This document shows positions 15,311-23,876 of a stretch of DNA of 64,000 bases, in pieces. Position 1 is the stretch's first letter. Each line of letters opens with the position of its first letter. The stretch comes from Caballeronia grimmiae (GTDB taxonomy: Bacteria > Pseudomonadota > Gammaproteobacteria > Burkholderiales > Burkholderiaceae): positions 116,991 to 180,990 of the forward strand of contig NZ_JFHE01000010.1 in assembly GCF_000698555.1 (NCBI RefSeq), in the 5' to 3' direction. Below the pieces are notes generated by a model. It saw only the letters and a list, made by a program, of their open reading frames with translations, did not search any database and was not told where the DNA came from. Made by a program: the position numbers and the translations under genes.

Positions 15311-16006
15311 CTATGAAGCCGACGACGTGTTGCCCATCGGCATTTCAATTCCGCGCCGCGCCATTTCGACGATCAGAAACGTTCGTCGCGTCACATGAAA
15401 ACGCGCGAGCAAGTCGCTTGAATATTCCTTAGCGGTGTTTTCGCTGATGTTCATCTTGCGCGCGATGGCCTTGTTCGACAGCCCTTGCAGCAGATAGCGC
15501 AACGTTTCGGTGAGACGCGGCGGCAGGTCGAGCGATTCGACCGTCACGGCGGAATGCGTCGAAACGGGCTTCGGACTATGGCCGCCTTTGCCGAGCACGG
15601 TGTTGGGCAAGTAGACGCGTCCGTTCAGAATGGTCTTGAGCGCCTCGCGGAATACGCTTGCGCCCTGCTCGCTGCCCTTTGAGATAAAACCGCACGCGCC
15701 CTGGCGGATGCATTCGAGGACGGTATCGCGGTCGTCCTGCGCGGACAGCATGATGGTCTGAACCTCGCGCTCTTCCTCGCGTATCCAGTTGAGCAGGTCG
15801 ATGCCCGTGGCCTCGCCGCGCAGGTTGTAGTCGAGGAACATCAGGTCGTACGAGTTCGTCGCGAGCTTGGCTTTCGCCTGCTCGAAGCCGTCCGCCTCGT
15901 CGATATCGAGTAGAGGCTCATTCGCCAGGATCAGGCTTTTCATCGCGCTCCTGGTGAGCCCTTCGTCCTCTACCAGCAATACTGTTTTGAAATAACCGTT
16001 TTCCAT
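15311..16006 (-). CDS. NarL/LuxR-family response regulator
   Basis: 231 residues: an N-terminal receiver (about 8-125) with the acidic pair VEDE and phospho-acceptor Asp59 in LMFLDYNLRGE, then a C-terminal LuxR-type helix-turn-helix (about 165-225; PPRLTETLRYLLQGLSNKAIARKM, ENTAKEYSSDLLARF). Such regulators are phosphorylated by a sensor kinase and bind DNA as dimers. No kinase is adjacent, so it is an orphan. It is divergent from a gene for another receiver-domain protein (16182), sharing a 175-bp promoter region. The HTH has VTRRTFLIVEMARRG in place of the more usual C-terminal helix sequence. Confidence 0.9.
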   Translation of the reverse strand: MENGYFKTVLLVEDEGLTRSAMKSLILANEPLLDIDEADGFEQAKAKLATNSYDLMFLDYNLRGEATGIDLLNWIREEEREVQTIMLSAQDDRDTVLECIRQGACGFISKGSEQGASVFREALKTILNGRVYLPNTVLGKGGHSPKPVSTHSAVTVESLDLPPRLTETLRYLLQGLSNKAIARKMNISENTAKEYSSDLLARFHVTRRTFLIVEMARRGIEMPMGNTSSAS

Positions 16007-16181
16007 TGCGAGTCCCCGAGAACGCTTCCGATGTTACGCGCGGCTCGAACGGCTTCCCATCCCTCCTTTCGCAGGGATACCTTCGCGGGTCTCCTAAAAA
16101 CTCCGCGACTCCCCGCCCGTGCCGGGTTGGGCGCGCGGCGCGCAACGCCGACACTGGGCGCATGACGAAGAGGAGGATGCC

Positions 16182-16634
16182 ATGTCGCCCCGATCAGCCG
16201 ATCACGAAAGCGAATTCGCGTTGTGGCGCATCAAGCGCGCACCCGCCGGCGCTTCGGCGCGCCGCGTGCTGATTGCGCACAGGGACAAGTCCATCTGCGA
16301 TTCGCTCGCGCTGCAACTGCGGGACAAAGGCCTGCAGGTCATTCATTCGCAGGACCTCGGCTCGGTGCGCTCGCTCGTGCACAACTGGCGCCCGCAGGCG
16401 CTCGCGCTCGATACGAGTCTCGACAGCGAATCCGGCTATGTCTTCATCCGCACGCTGCGCATGGACGCGGATGTCACCGGGCGTCTGCTCGTCGCGATGA
16501 GCAACGTATGGCCCGCCGATTCCATCGAATCGCTGAAAGACGCCGGCTTCGACGCGCATTGCCGCCGGCCGTGTTCGACATGGCGCATCGTCGATATGGT
16601 CGATGCGTTCTTTTCCACCGCCGTTTCCCGGTGA
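16182..16634 (+). CDS. Stand-alone receiver-like protein lacking the conserved Lys
   Basis: 150 residues from ATG 16182, chosen for its AGGAGG ribosome site (16171-16176). The fold matches a CheY-like receiver: RRVLIAHRDKSICDSLALQL at the N-terminus, the putative phospho-acceptor Asp in ALALDTSLDSESG, and MSNVWPADSIESL at strand 4. The conserved Lys-Pro after strand 5 is replaced by Arg-Pro (CRRPCSTW), and the first acidic pocket position is HRD rather than DD, so phosphotransfer may be altered or lost. There is no output domain. It is divergent from the NarL-type regulator and may act with it. Classification as a degenerate receiver is inference. Confidence 0.72.
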   Translation: MSPRSADHESEFALWRIKRAPAGASARRVLIAHRDKSICDSLALQLRDKGLQVIHSQDLGSVRSLVHNWRPQALALDTSLDSESGYVFIRTLRMDADVTGRLLVAMSNVWPADSIESLKDAGFDAHCRRPCSTWRIVDMVDAFFSTAVSR

Positions 16635-16679
16635 ACGCGATGCACTCGACCAACACAAGGCGCTGCGTCGAAGCGCGCG

Positions 16680-17612
16680 TCAGGCGGCGCCGGCGGCGCG
16701 GTTCGCGCGCGGGCCTGCGCCGGTTGCCATCACGAGCGACGCCGATACTTCACTACCTGGCGGCACCGCGACCACACCCGTCCCCGCCATGCCCTGCGCA
16801 TGGAGGTTGAAACCGTCGCTCACGTGCGAAACCGGCTCGACACACAAATACCCCGCGCCCGCCGGACAATGCACGACGACGTGATCGAGCGGGCCATCGG
16901 CGACGAGCGCGAGCGTGCGGCCATCGGCGTAACGCAGCGTCGCGCGGCCGTTCCAGCCGCTGAGATAACGCGTGTAACCGTCGTCCTCTCTCGCGTGATG
17001 GTGCGGCGGCGCTTCGTCCGACACACCGACCGCGATTTCCGCTTCGTGACGCCAGAGCGTCGTGGCGTCCAGTTCGGCTTCCTGCGCTGCGAAATACGGA
17101 TGAAAACCGAAGCCCGCGGGCATCGGGTGCGGGGAACGATTGAGGACGCGCATCGACAGGCGCGCGCCATCGGCGGTGGCTTCGATGGTCTGCATCGCTT
17201 CGAAGGCCCAGGGCCAGCCATGCTCGCCCTCGCGATGCACATAGCGCATCGCGATGCAATCCGCATCATGACGCTCGACGCTCCACGCGGCGTACTGGCC
17301 GAAGCCGTGCAGCGCGTGCGCCATGCCGGGAAACGTGGCCAGTTCGATACGCGCGCCATCGGGCGCGGGAAACTGCGCGTCGCGCACGCGATTCGAAAAC
17401 GGCACCAGCGGATAGCTGCCGCCTTTTGGCCACGCGTCGCACGGCCACGCCGACGCCGTGATCGGCACGAGCCAGTCGTGCGTGCCGTGCGCGTCATCGG
17501 TCGTGAAACGCGTGATGCGCCCGCCCGCCGCTGGCGCGACGTACACGCTATGCGCGCCTTTCGCGATCCGCAGAAGCGGCTCGGCCTTCAGGTCGATGAC
17601 CGCGCGCGTCAC
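16680..17612 (-). CDS. Aldose 1-epimerase (GalM-like) family protein
   Basis: 310 residues with a GTG start at 17612 that shares one base with the upstream permease's TAG and has an AAGGAG site inside that gene. GalM-like enzymes interconvert the alpha and beta anomers of aldoses using two His and a Glu. Visible motifs are the RITRF N-terminal segment, SNRVRDAQF, MAHALHGFGQYAAW (first His) and PMPAGFGFHPYFA (second His), with VVVHCPAGAGYLCVEPVSHVSD carrying the catalytic Glu. It is the last gene of the ABC transporter operon, which suggests the imported solute is a sugar or sugar-like compound. The frame continues upstream in the permease gene but that part is shadow. Confidence 0.87.
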   Translation of the reverse strand: MTRAVIDLKAEPLLRIAKGAHSVYVAPAAGGRITRFTTDDAHGTHDWLVPITASAWPCDAWPKGGSYPLVPFSNRVRDAQFPAPDGARIELATFPGMAHALHGFGQYAAWSVERHDADCIAMRYVHREGEHGWPWAFEAMQTIEATADGARLSMRVLNRSPHPMPAGFGFHPYFAAQEAELDATTLWRHEAEIAVGVSDEAPPHHHAREDDGYTRYLSGWNGRATLRYADGRTLALVADGPLDHVVVHCPAGAGYLCVEPVSHVSDGFNLHAQGMAGTGVVAVPPGSEVSASLVMATGAGPRANRAAGAA

Positions 17613-18517
17613 TATCGCTGCTCCTTCACGCGCGAGACGAGTTGCGTCGGGCTCACGAACTGCAACGCGATCAGCACCCAGATCAGCGTGATGGCCATAT
17701 AGATCATCGCCATGGCGTCGATGGATTGCGGCGCGCGCACGCCCGTCGAAAAGACCGCGTAGTACAGCGCGACGACGAGCGTCTGGGTCGTCGGCCCGGC
17801 GGTAAAGAACGTCAGCTCGAACATGCCGATGGTCCGCACCAGCACCAGCAATCCCGCCGCCAGCATGCCAGGGACGAGCAGCGGCAACAGCACATAGCGG
17901 AAATAACGGGCCGTGTTCGCGCCGAAGATGCGCGCAGCGGATTCGAGATTCGGATCGATCTGCTCGATGAACGGCGTCATCACGAGAATCACGAACGGCA
18001 GCGCCGGCACGAGATTCGCGAGGATCACGCCAGTCAGCGTGCCGGCCAGATGGAACTTGTACATGACCGTCGCCATCGGGATGCCGTAAGTCACGGGCGG
18101 CACCATCAGGGGCAGCAGAAAGATCAGCATGGCGAGGCGCTTGCCGGGAAACTGCACCCGCGCGAGCGCATACGCGGCCGGCACGCCGAGCACGATGGAC
18201 AGCAGCACCACCGCGCCCACTACTTCCAGCGTCACGAGGAGCACGCTCGACAACTGGAAGTCGCTCCACGCCTGCGCATACCAGTGCAGCGTGAAGCCTT
18301 GCGGCAAGAGCGTGCCGAACCACCGCGTCGCGACCGAGTTGACCGCGACAGTCGCGATCAGCAGCAGCACGTTGACGAGAAAGAAGCCCATCGTCGTCCA
18401 GACGAAGAACTTCCACAGCCTGTCGCGCAGGCTCGCATGCTGTTTCATGTTCTTGCCGGATCGTTGAGTCGGAGCCGGGGCTTGCCAGGCGGAAGCCGCA
18501 CGATTGTCGGTAGCCAT
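17612..18517 (-). CDS. ABC transporter permease (second subunit)
   Basis: 301 residues, inner membrane, six or so transmembrane helices (for example FFVWTTMGFFLVNVLLLIATVAV and VVGAVVLLSIVLGVPAAYAL). The EAA loop that contacts the ATPase is ESAARIFGANTARYFRYVLLPLLVPG. The ATG shares one base with the upstream permease stop (TAATG) and has AAGGGA before it. It belongs to the binding-protein-dependent MetI-type permeases. With its partner it forms the channel of an importer of the polyamine/opine/phosphonate group or a sugar importer; the aldose epimerase behind it argues for a sugar. Confidence 0.9.
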   Translation of the reverse strand: MATDNRAASAWQAPAPTQRSGKNMKQHASLRDRLWKFFVWTTMGFFLVNVLLLIATVAVNSVATRWFGTLLPQGFTLHWYAQAWSDFQLSSVLLVTLEVVGAVVLLSIVLGVPAAYALARVQFPGKRLAMLIFLLPLMVPPVTYGIPMATVMYKFHLAGTLTGVILANLVPALPFVILVMTPFIEQIDPNLESAARIFGANTARYFRYVLLPLLVPGMLAAGLLVLVRTIGMFELTFFTAGPTTQTLVVALYYAVFSTGVRAPQSIDAMAMIYMAITLIWVLIALQFVSPTQLVSRVKEQR

Positions 18518-19383
18518 TATCCCTTGCCTCCCGTCACCGGACCGGTGTAGAAGAAGCGCCGTGCGCCGAGCATGCCCGCCACGACGAGCAGTTGCACGAA
18601 GCCCATGACGATCGCAATCGTCGATGCCAGCGAGTAGTCGTAACTCTCGAACGCGGCTTCCGATGCGGCGATCGAAATGACGCGCGTCGGGCCGGCCGGC
18701 GCGCCGAGCAGCACCGCCGACGGAAACACCGAGAACGCCTGCACGAACGAAAGGCAGGCGGTCATTGTGAGGCCCGGCAGCAGGAGCGGCAGATAGATCT
18801 GGCGAAACTGTTGCCACGGGCTTGCGCCGAGCGTGGCCGCTGCGCGCGCGAGCGTCGGGTCGATGCCCGTCACGTACGACAGCGTCAGCAGAAACGCGAA
18901 CGGAAAGCCCGACACGATCAGCGAGATCAGCACGCCCCAGTAGTTATGCGTGAGCCGCACTTCGTCGCCGTAGAGATGCAGCGCCTGAACCGCCTGCGGA
19001 AACCAGCCGTTCGGGCTGAAGTACGTGAGCATGCCGTCGGCGATCAGCACGGTGCCGAGCGTGACCGGAATCACGAGCAGCGTCGTCGCGAACTTCTGAT
19101 ACGGCGACGAGCGCCTGAGCGCGAAGGCCACCGGCACCGAGACGCCCACGTTGATGATCGTCGCGGGCACGGCGAGCTTCAGCGTGACGATGATGGTCGG
19201 CCACATCGACGTATCGGTGAAGAACGTGACGTAGTTGGCCAGGACGCCGCCGCCGTTCATCGGATTGAACGACAGCATGAGTCCATACGCGAACGGATAG
19301 ATGAACAGCGCGACGATGAAGACCAGCGCCGGCGTCACCAGCCAGCCCTTCGGATCGCGCGGCTGCGCGGGAAGCGCGATCAT
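18517..19383 (-). CDS. ABC transporter permease (first subunit)
   Basis: 288 residues from ATG 19383, which overlaps the ATPase stop as ATGA; the open frame upstream is inside the ATPase gene. It has about six transmembrane helices, beginning with WLVTPALVFIVALFIYPFAYGLML, and an EAA loop ARAAATLGASPWQQFRQIYLPLLLPG. It pairs with the next permease to form the inner-membrane channel. The tight overlaps on both sides indicate coupled translation of ATPase, permease 1, permease 2 and epimerase. Confidence 0.9.
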   Translation of the reverse strand: MIALPAQPRDPKGWLVTPALVFIVALFIYPFAYGLMLSFNPMNGGGVLANYVTFFTDTSMWPTIIVTLKLAVPATIINVGVSVPVAFALRRSSPYQKFATTLLVIPVTLGTVLIADGMLTYFSPNGWFPQAVQALHLYGDEVRLTHNYWGVLISLIVSGFPFAFLLTLSYVTGIDPTLARAAATLGASPWQQFRQIYLPLLLPGLTMTACLSFVQAFSVFPSAVLLGAPAGPTRVISIAASEAAFESYDYSLASTIAIVMGFVQLLVVAGMLGARRFFYTGPVTGGKG

Positions 19384-20456
19384 TTTTCTTCTCCATACAC
19401 GAGCGCCTTCGACGGCGCGACGCGCAACGCGATGCGCTCGCCTTCGCTGCATTCGCCCGCGATGCGCGCCCACAGCTTGCCGAACGCCGTGTTCACGATG
19501 ATGAGCGAATCGCGCCCGCCGTATTCGACCGTTTCGACGTGCGCGTCGAATGCGTTCTGATCGCCGGGCGACGCGCGTTCCATGTCATCCGGACGCAGCG
19601 CGACGCTGACCTGCTTGCTGTCGAAGCCTTCCATCGGCGTACCGAGCAGGCGCACGCCGTTCGCACTCACCGCGACGGACTCGCCTTGCGAGCCTTCGAG
19701 CGTGAACGGCACGACATTGCGAAAGCCCATGAAGCGCGCGACGTGCAGGTTCTTCGGCCGCGAATAGACTTCCTTCGGCGACGCCACTTGCTGCACGACG
19801 CCCTCTCTCATCACGACGATGCGGTCGGCCATCGACAGCGCCTCGTCCTGATCGTGCGTCACGTAGATGGTCGCGCGTTCGAGCTTGCCGTGGATGCGCC
19901 GGATCTCGGCGCGCATTTCGATGCGCAGCTTCGTATCGAGGTTGGACAGCGGCTCGTCCATCAACACCAGCGGCGGTTCGATGACGATCGCGCGGGCGAT
20001 CGCCACGCGCTGCTGCTGGCCGCCCGACAGCTGACCGGGCAGCTTGGCGTCGTGGCCGATCAGTTGCACGAGCTGCAGCGCGGCCTTCGCGCGCTTGACC
20101 GCCTCGGCCTTCGGCACGCCGCGCATCTTCAAGCCGAAGCCGACGTTATCCAGCACCGACATATGCGGAAACAGCGCGTAGTTCTGAAACACCATGCCGA
20201 ATCCGCGTTTCTCGGGCGGCAGGATGTCGATGCGCGTGTCATCCAGCCAGATGCCCCCGCCCGTCAACGGCTGCAAGCCGGCGATGCAGTTCAGCGCGGT
20301 GGACTTGCCGCAACCCGATGGTCCCAGCAGCGCGATGAATTCGCCCCGCTGGATGTTGAGATCGAGGCCCTTCAGCGCGGCGAGCTGATGCCCTTCCGCG
20401 TTGGTGAAGCTGCGCGAGACCGAGTCCAGGCGCAACTGCTCAAAAGTGTGCTTCAT
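19380..20456 (-). CDS. ABC transporter ATP-binding protein
   Basis: 358 residues starting at MKHTFEQLRL (ATG 20456); extra upstream frame is not supported. Walker A is GPSGCGKST (residues 45-53), the signature LSGGQQQRVAIARA and Walker B LVLMDEPLSNLD follow, with the D-loop intact. The C-terminal 120 residues form a TOBE regulatory domain, as in MalK/PotA/FbpC-type importer ATPases. Two copies should drive the permease pair. It lies 91 bp downstream of the solute-binding protein gene and overlaps the first permease gene by 4 nt. Confidence 0.93.
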   Translation of the reverse strand: MKHTFEQLRLDSVSRSFTNAEGHQLAALKGLDLNIQRGEFIALLGPSGCGKSTALNCIAGLQPLTGGGIWLDDTRIDILPPEKRGFGMVFQNYALFPHMSVLDNVGFGLKMRGVPKAEAVKRAKAALQLVQLIGHDAKLPGQLSGGQQQRVAIARAIVIEPPLVLMDEPLSNLDTKLRIEMRAEIRRIHGKLERATIYVTHDQDEALSMADRIVVMREGVVQQVASPKEVYSRPKNLHVARFMGFRNVVPFTLEGSQGESVAVSANGVRLLGTPMEGFDSKQVSVALRPDDMERASPGDQNAFDAHVETVEYGGRDSLIIVNTAFGKLWARIAGECSEGERIALRVAPSKALVYGEEK

Positions 20457-20547
20457 GACGATTTCCCGCGCTCTTTCCCGCGCTCTTTGTGCAAGCGGCG
20501 ACGCCCCTCGCGAGGAGCGCCGCCGTCTCATGGCAATGAACAGCCGA

Positions 20548-21720
20548 TTACTTGGTCTTCTGCGCGCCGATTTCGCGGTCCCATTTCTGGAACGCGGCGA
20601 CCATCGCCTGCGCGTTCAGCGGCACCACGTGCGGACGGTCAGCCAGCAGCTTCGCGTACTCGGGACGGCCGAACTTCTGGATCACTTCCTGGCTCTTCGC
20701 AGGCGCGGCGGACAGCGGCACGTCCTTCACGGCCGGGCCGGGATAGAAGTAACCGTCGTCATAGGTCAGCGCCTGCTGCGCAGGCTCGAGCATGAAGTTC
20801 ATCAGCTTGTAGAGCACGTCGAGCTTTTCTTTCGGCACGCCCTTCGGGATCACCATGTAGTGGGCGTCGTTCACCCACGTCATGTTGTCGAACGCCTGCA
20901 CCTTGAATTCCGCCGGCACGATGCCGAGCGCACGCGGGTTGATGTCCCATCCGGTGACGGTCACGGTCATGTCGCGCGTGCCTTCGCCGAGTTCCTTCAT
21001 CACCGCCGACGTGCCGCCCGGATAGTAAGGAATGCATTCGTTCAGCTCTTTGAGGAACGCCCACGTCTTGTCCCAGCCGTTGATCGGATCGGTCGGGTTC
21101 TTGTCGCCGAGTACGTAGGGCAGGCCCATCAGGAAGGTGCGGCCGGGACCGGAGTTGGCCGGGCGCGCGTAGATCAGCTTGTTCGGATGCGCCTTGCACC
21201 ATGCGAGCAGTTGTTCAGGCGTCTTCGGCGGATCGCTGACCTTCGCCGGGTTGTATTCGAGCAGCGGACCGGCGGGCATGTAGGTGACTTCGAGCCCGTA
21301 GCCCTGCGCGATGTCCTGCATCTTGCGCGGACCCGGCGCGTACTTGTCGAGCACGCCGGGGAACACGGCCGCTTGCTCGGGCAGCAGCTTTTCCCACAGG
21401 CCTTGCTGGATGCCGGCGGCGAGCGCATCGGTGCCGGTCACGACGAGGTCGATGTCGGAGCGGCCAGCGCCCTGCATCGCCTTGATCTTGCCCGGCAATT
21501 GCGGTGCGGGCGCGTTCGTGAACGTGATGCTGGAAACCAGGTTCGGGTACTTGGCCTTGAACGCCTCGAAACCCTTCTGCGTCAGTTGAAGATTGCCCGC
21601 GACGTCGACGATATTGATCGCCACGGGATCGGCCGCACGGGCCGCGCTAGTCGCGAACGCCGCGCTCGCAGCGACGCACAACGCCGCCAGTTTCACTGAC
21701 AGTCCTGCCTTGAAAGCCAT
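20548..21720 (-). CDS. ABC transporter substrate-binding protein (family 1)
   Basis: 390 residues with a Sec signal peptide (KLAALCVAASAAFATSAARA, cleavage likely after ARA), so periplasmic. The mature protein fits the bacterial extracellular solute-binding family 1, with segments such as DLVVTGTDALAAGIQQGLWEKLLP and VTVTGWDINPRALGI lining the likely ligand cleft. An AGGAG site sits 5 nt before the ATG. It is the first gene of the ABC operon and is transcribed from a good sigma70-type promoter at 21844-21873. The ligand is not deducible; the operon's aldose epimerase hints at a sugar, while the transporter type is also used for polyamines and phosphonates. Confidence 0.88.
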   Translation of the reverse strand: MAFKAGLSVKLAALCVAASAAFATSAARAADPVAINIVDVAGNLQLTQKGFEAFKAKYPNLVSSITFTNAPAPQLPGKIKAMQGAGRSDIDLVVTGTDALAAGIQQGLWEKLLPEQAAVFPGVLDKYAPGPRKMQDIAQGYGLEVTYMPAGPLLEYNPAKVSDPPKTPEQLLAWCKAHPNKLIYARPANSGPGRTFLMGLPYVLGDKNPTDPINGWDKTWAFLKELNECIPYYPGGTSAVMKELGEGTRDMTVTVTGWDINPRALGIVPAEFKVQAFDNMTWVNDAHYMVIPKGVPKEKLDVLYKLMNFMLEPAQQALTYDDGYFYPGPAVKDVPLSAAPAKSQEVIQKFGRPEYAKLLADRPHVVPLNAQAMVAAFQKWDREIGAQKTK

Positions 21721-21843
21721 GTTGTCTCCTCACTTCTCTCGCAACCGCTGTTGGAACTTCGTTCTGGTTGTTTGCCCCGGGCCGCGCGGACTTTATTGTG
21801 TCGGTTTGCGTCCTCGCGATCCGTCATTAGCTCACGAAGCTGA

Positions 21844-21873
21844 AAAATAGCCAACCCACTCGTCGTATGTCAA
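21844..21873 (-). promoter_or_regulatory. Sigma70-type promoter of the ABC operon
   Basis: On the minus strand: perfect -35 TTGACA (21868-21873), 18-bp spacer, -10 TATTTT (21844-21849). It lies about 120 bp before the start of the solute-binding protein gene, in the region between that gene and the DapA-like gene (21721-22025). The rest of that 305-bp region shows no gene. Confidence 0.7.
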
Positions 21874-22025
21874 GCAAATTGCAAGCGCCTTTGCGTGTTT
21901 CCCAAGCGCGCTGAAAGGTGCCTGATCCACGCGCGGATTGGCGCTCCGTGAGACGGTCGGGATATACCCGAAGCGCTTGTTACCCGACTTGTTTAACCGC
22001 TTTTAACCGGCGTTTTCCTTTGTTA

Positions 22026-22949
22026 TCACGCTAACGAGCGGTCAAACGCGAGCAGCGCCCGCGCCTCTTGTTCGACGGCGGGCAGCGCGTGATCGGGCGT
22101 GTTGCTGAGGAGCGGCAGGATCGGCCCCATGTCGGCGATGCCCGACAGCGTCACGGCATCGTGGAGCACGCGGATCAGCGAGATATCGTCGCGCAGGGTT
22201 TCGAGCGGGAGGAAGCGATCGTAGAGCGGCTCGGCGGCGGCGGTATCGCCGGACTTCGCGGCGCGCAGCAGCGCCATCACCGCGTGCGGCGCAATGCAGC
22301 CGGAGCCGGTGGTCCACGCGGCGAGCCCGAAGTCGCGCGTGTGGATCAGCGCCGGACGCTCGCCCATCCCCGATACGACCTGCGATGCGGGCACGCTCTG
22401 GAGCAGGCGGCGCAGGTAAGGATCGCTGGACGGATCGGCGCGGACGATCGCGTATTTCACCGCGAGCAGCGTGCCGTCCGCGACGAGCGCCGCGAGCGTG
22501 TCGACGTCGATATAGTCCTCGCTCTTGATATAGAGCGTGAACGGCATCCCGGCTTTGTCGGTGAGGCGTCTCAGGCCTGTCGCCACGCCCTGCGGCGTGG
22601 TGAAGCCGGCGAGCGGAAGGACCATGGCGGTGCGGTATTGCGTCTGCGCGAGGATGGCCGCCTGGTCGAGCATCTTCCCGTAGTCCGGACCAATAGCAGG
22701 GATCACCCGCGTCTGCGAATCCGCGCTCTCGGCCAACATGTCAAGCAACTCGCGATACTCGCTCACGGCGACGTGGTAGAGATTCGCATTGCCCCCATAA
22801 AGGAGCGTGCGAACGCCGCCTGCGTTAATGTGACGAATCAGCGCGCGGTTCTGGGCGGGTTCTCGCGTGAAATCTGCGCGTCGTGCCAATGGCGGCACGG
22901 CCATCACACTCTCGGAGAGTTCGCTGACTGCTATCGGATCGACTTTCAT
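22026..22949 (-). CDS. Dihydrodipicolinate synthase/N-acetylneuraminate lyase-family aldolase
   Basis: 307 residues of the DapA/NanA class I aldolase family, TIM barrel, cytosolic. The Schiff-base Lys is Lys165 in LLAVKYAIVR and the catalytic Tyr is Tyr140 in FTLYIKSED. The usual GTTGE motif is replaced by YGGNANLYHV (51-60), which is seen in non-DapA members, so this is a catabolic aldolase or dehydratase rather than the lysine-biosynthesis enzyme. It lies downstream of a GntR regulator gene on the same strand with a strong palindrome between them (22996-23020), and is probably that regulator's target. Confidence 0.87.
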   Translation of the reverse strand: MKVDPIAVSELSESVMAVPPLARRADFTREPAQNRALIRHINAGGVRTLLYGGNANLYHVAVSEYRELLDMLAESADSQTRVIPAIGPDYGKMLDQAAILAQTQYRTAMVLPLAGFTTPQGVATGLRRLTDKAGMPFTLYIKSEDYIDVDTLAALVADGTLLAVKYAIVRADPSSDPYLRRLLQSVPASQVVSGMGERPALIHTRDFGLAAWTTGSGCIAPHAVMALLRAAKSGDTAAAEPLYDRFLPLETLRDDISLIRVLHDAVTLSGIADMGPILPLLSNTPDHALPAVEQEARALLAFDRSLA

Positions 22950-22995
22950 TGCGCCTCGCGTGGTGACTGGATGTGCGCAGAAAGTAACAAGTCCG

Positions 22996-23020
22996 CTTCA
23001 AGTTGTCAAACAACTTGAAG
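22996..23020. promoter_or_regulatory. Perfect 11-bp inverted repeat, probable GntR operator
   Basis: CTTCAAGTTGT (22996-23006) and ACAACTTGAAG (23010-23020) form a perfect dyad around a 3-bp centre. The core TTGT-N3-ACAA is of the type bound by FCD-subfamily GntR regulators. It sits 47-71 bp upstream of the DapA-like gene start and just after the GntR gene's stop. A weaker core-like sequence (TTGTAAGACAG, 23794-23804) lies upstream of the GntR gene itself. Confidence 0.65.
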
Positions 23021-23064
23021 CCAGATCGGAAATCGTGAGAAATCGAAAGACAGTCGTATGACAA

Positions 23065-23757
23065 CTAGTCGCCGAACATCCGGTCGAGCGCGTTTTCGAG
23101 GTGCGTTTTCATTGCGTCGGCGGCGCTTGCGGAATCCCTGGCGCGGATGGCATCGAGCACGTCGAGATGCTCGCGCTGGACCAGCCGCTGCCGTTCCAGC
23201 GTCTTCACGAGCGACAGATTGCGCGACAGGTTCATGCTGAACACGACCTGCTCTTCGATGCACGACAACGCCGTGATGAAGAACTGGTTCTTCGACGCGC
23301 GCGCCACCGCGAGGTGGAACGCGAAATCATCTTTCGCGCCGATGCCCTGCTGTGCTTCCACCACACGCTCCAGCCGATCCCACGCGTCCTGGATGGCGGA
23401 AATGTCGTCTTCGTCCGCCTTCGACGCGGCCAGTTCCGCGGCGCCCGCTTCCGTGACGATACGGAATTCGTAGCAGCGCCGGATGTCCGACAGCGTTTCG
23501 AGCGGTGCAAAGCGGCGCACATTGGGATCGGGCCGGCGACCGACCGTGGTTCCCGAACCGCGTCGCGTGACGATGATCCCGTCCGCACGCAAACGCGCCA
23601 ACGCCTCGCGGACAGTCGGCCGCGAAGTGGCGAAGCGTTCAGCGAGCGCGTGTTCGGTCATGAGCCGGTCGCCCTCCTTGAACTCGCCTTCGATAATGCT
23701 GCTGAGGATATCGCTGTAGATGCGGTCGGCGAGGCCGTGCGACTTACGCTCGTTCAT
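23065..23757 (-). CDS. GntR-family (FCD/FadR subfamily) transcriptional regulator
   Basis: 230 residues: an N-terminal winged HTH (about 8-75; SIIEGEFKEGDRLMTEHALAERF and RPTVREALARLRADGIIVTRRG) and a C-terminal all-helical FCD ligand-binding domain (about 85-225) with the metal-binding Asp/His positions suggested by KDDFAFHLAVARAS and REHLDVLDAI. FCD regulators respond to small organic acids or sugar acids. The gene precedes the DapA-like aldolase gene and shares its strand; an operator candidate lies between them. Regulation of the aldolase and of itself is inferred. Confidence 0.92.
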   Translation of the reverse strand: MNERKSHGLADRIYSDILSSIIEGEFKEGDRLMTEHALAERFATSRPTVREALARLRADGIIVTRRGSGTTVGRRPDPNVRRFAPLETLSDIRRCYEFRIVTEAGAAELAASKADEDDISAIQDAWDRLERVVEAQQGIGAKDDFAFHLAVARASKNQFFITALSCIEEQVVFSMNLSRNLSLVKTLERQRLVQREHLDVLDAIRARDSASAADAMKTHLENALDRMFGD

Positions 23758-23876
23758 GTTCGCGCCGTGGCGTGCTTGTCAGGTGGGAGTCGATTGTAAG
23801 ACAGATTCTGGACTTGTCGACCTGAATCGACCGTCTCAATCGCGGTCCTGCTTCGCCACTTGCCTCGCCATCACGC

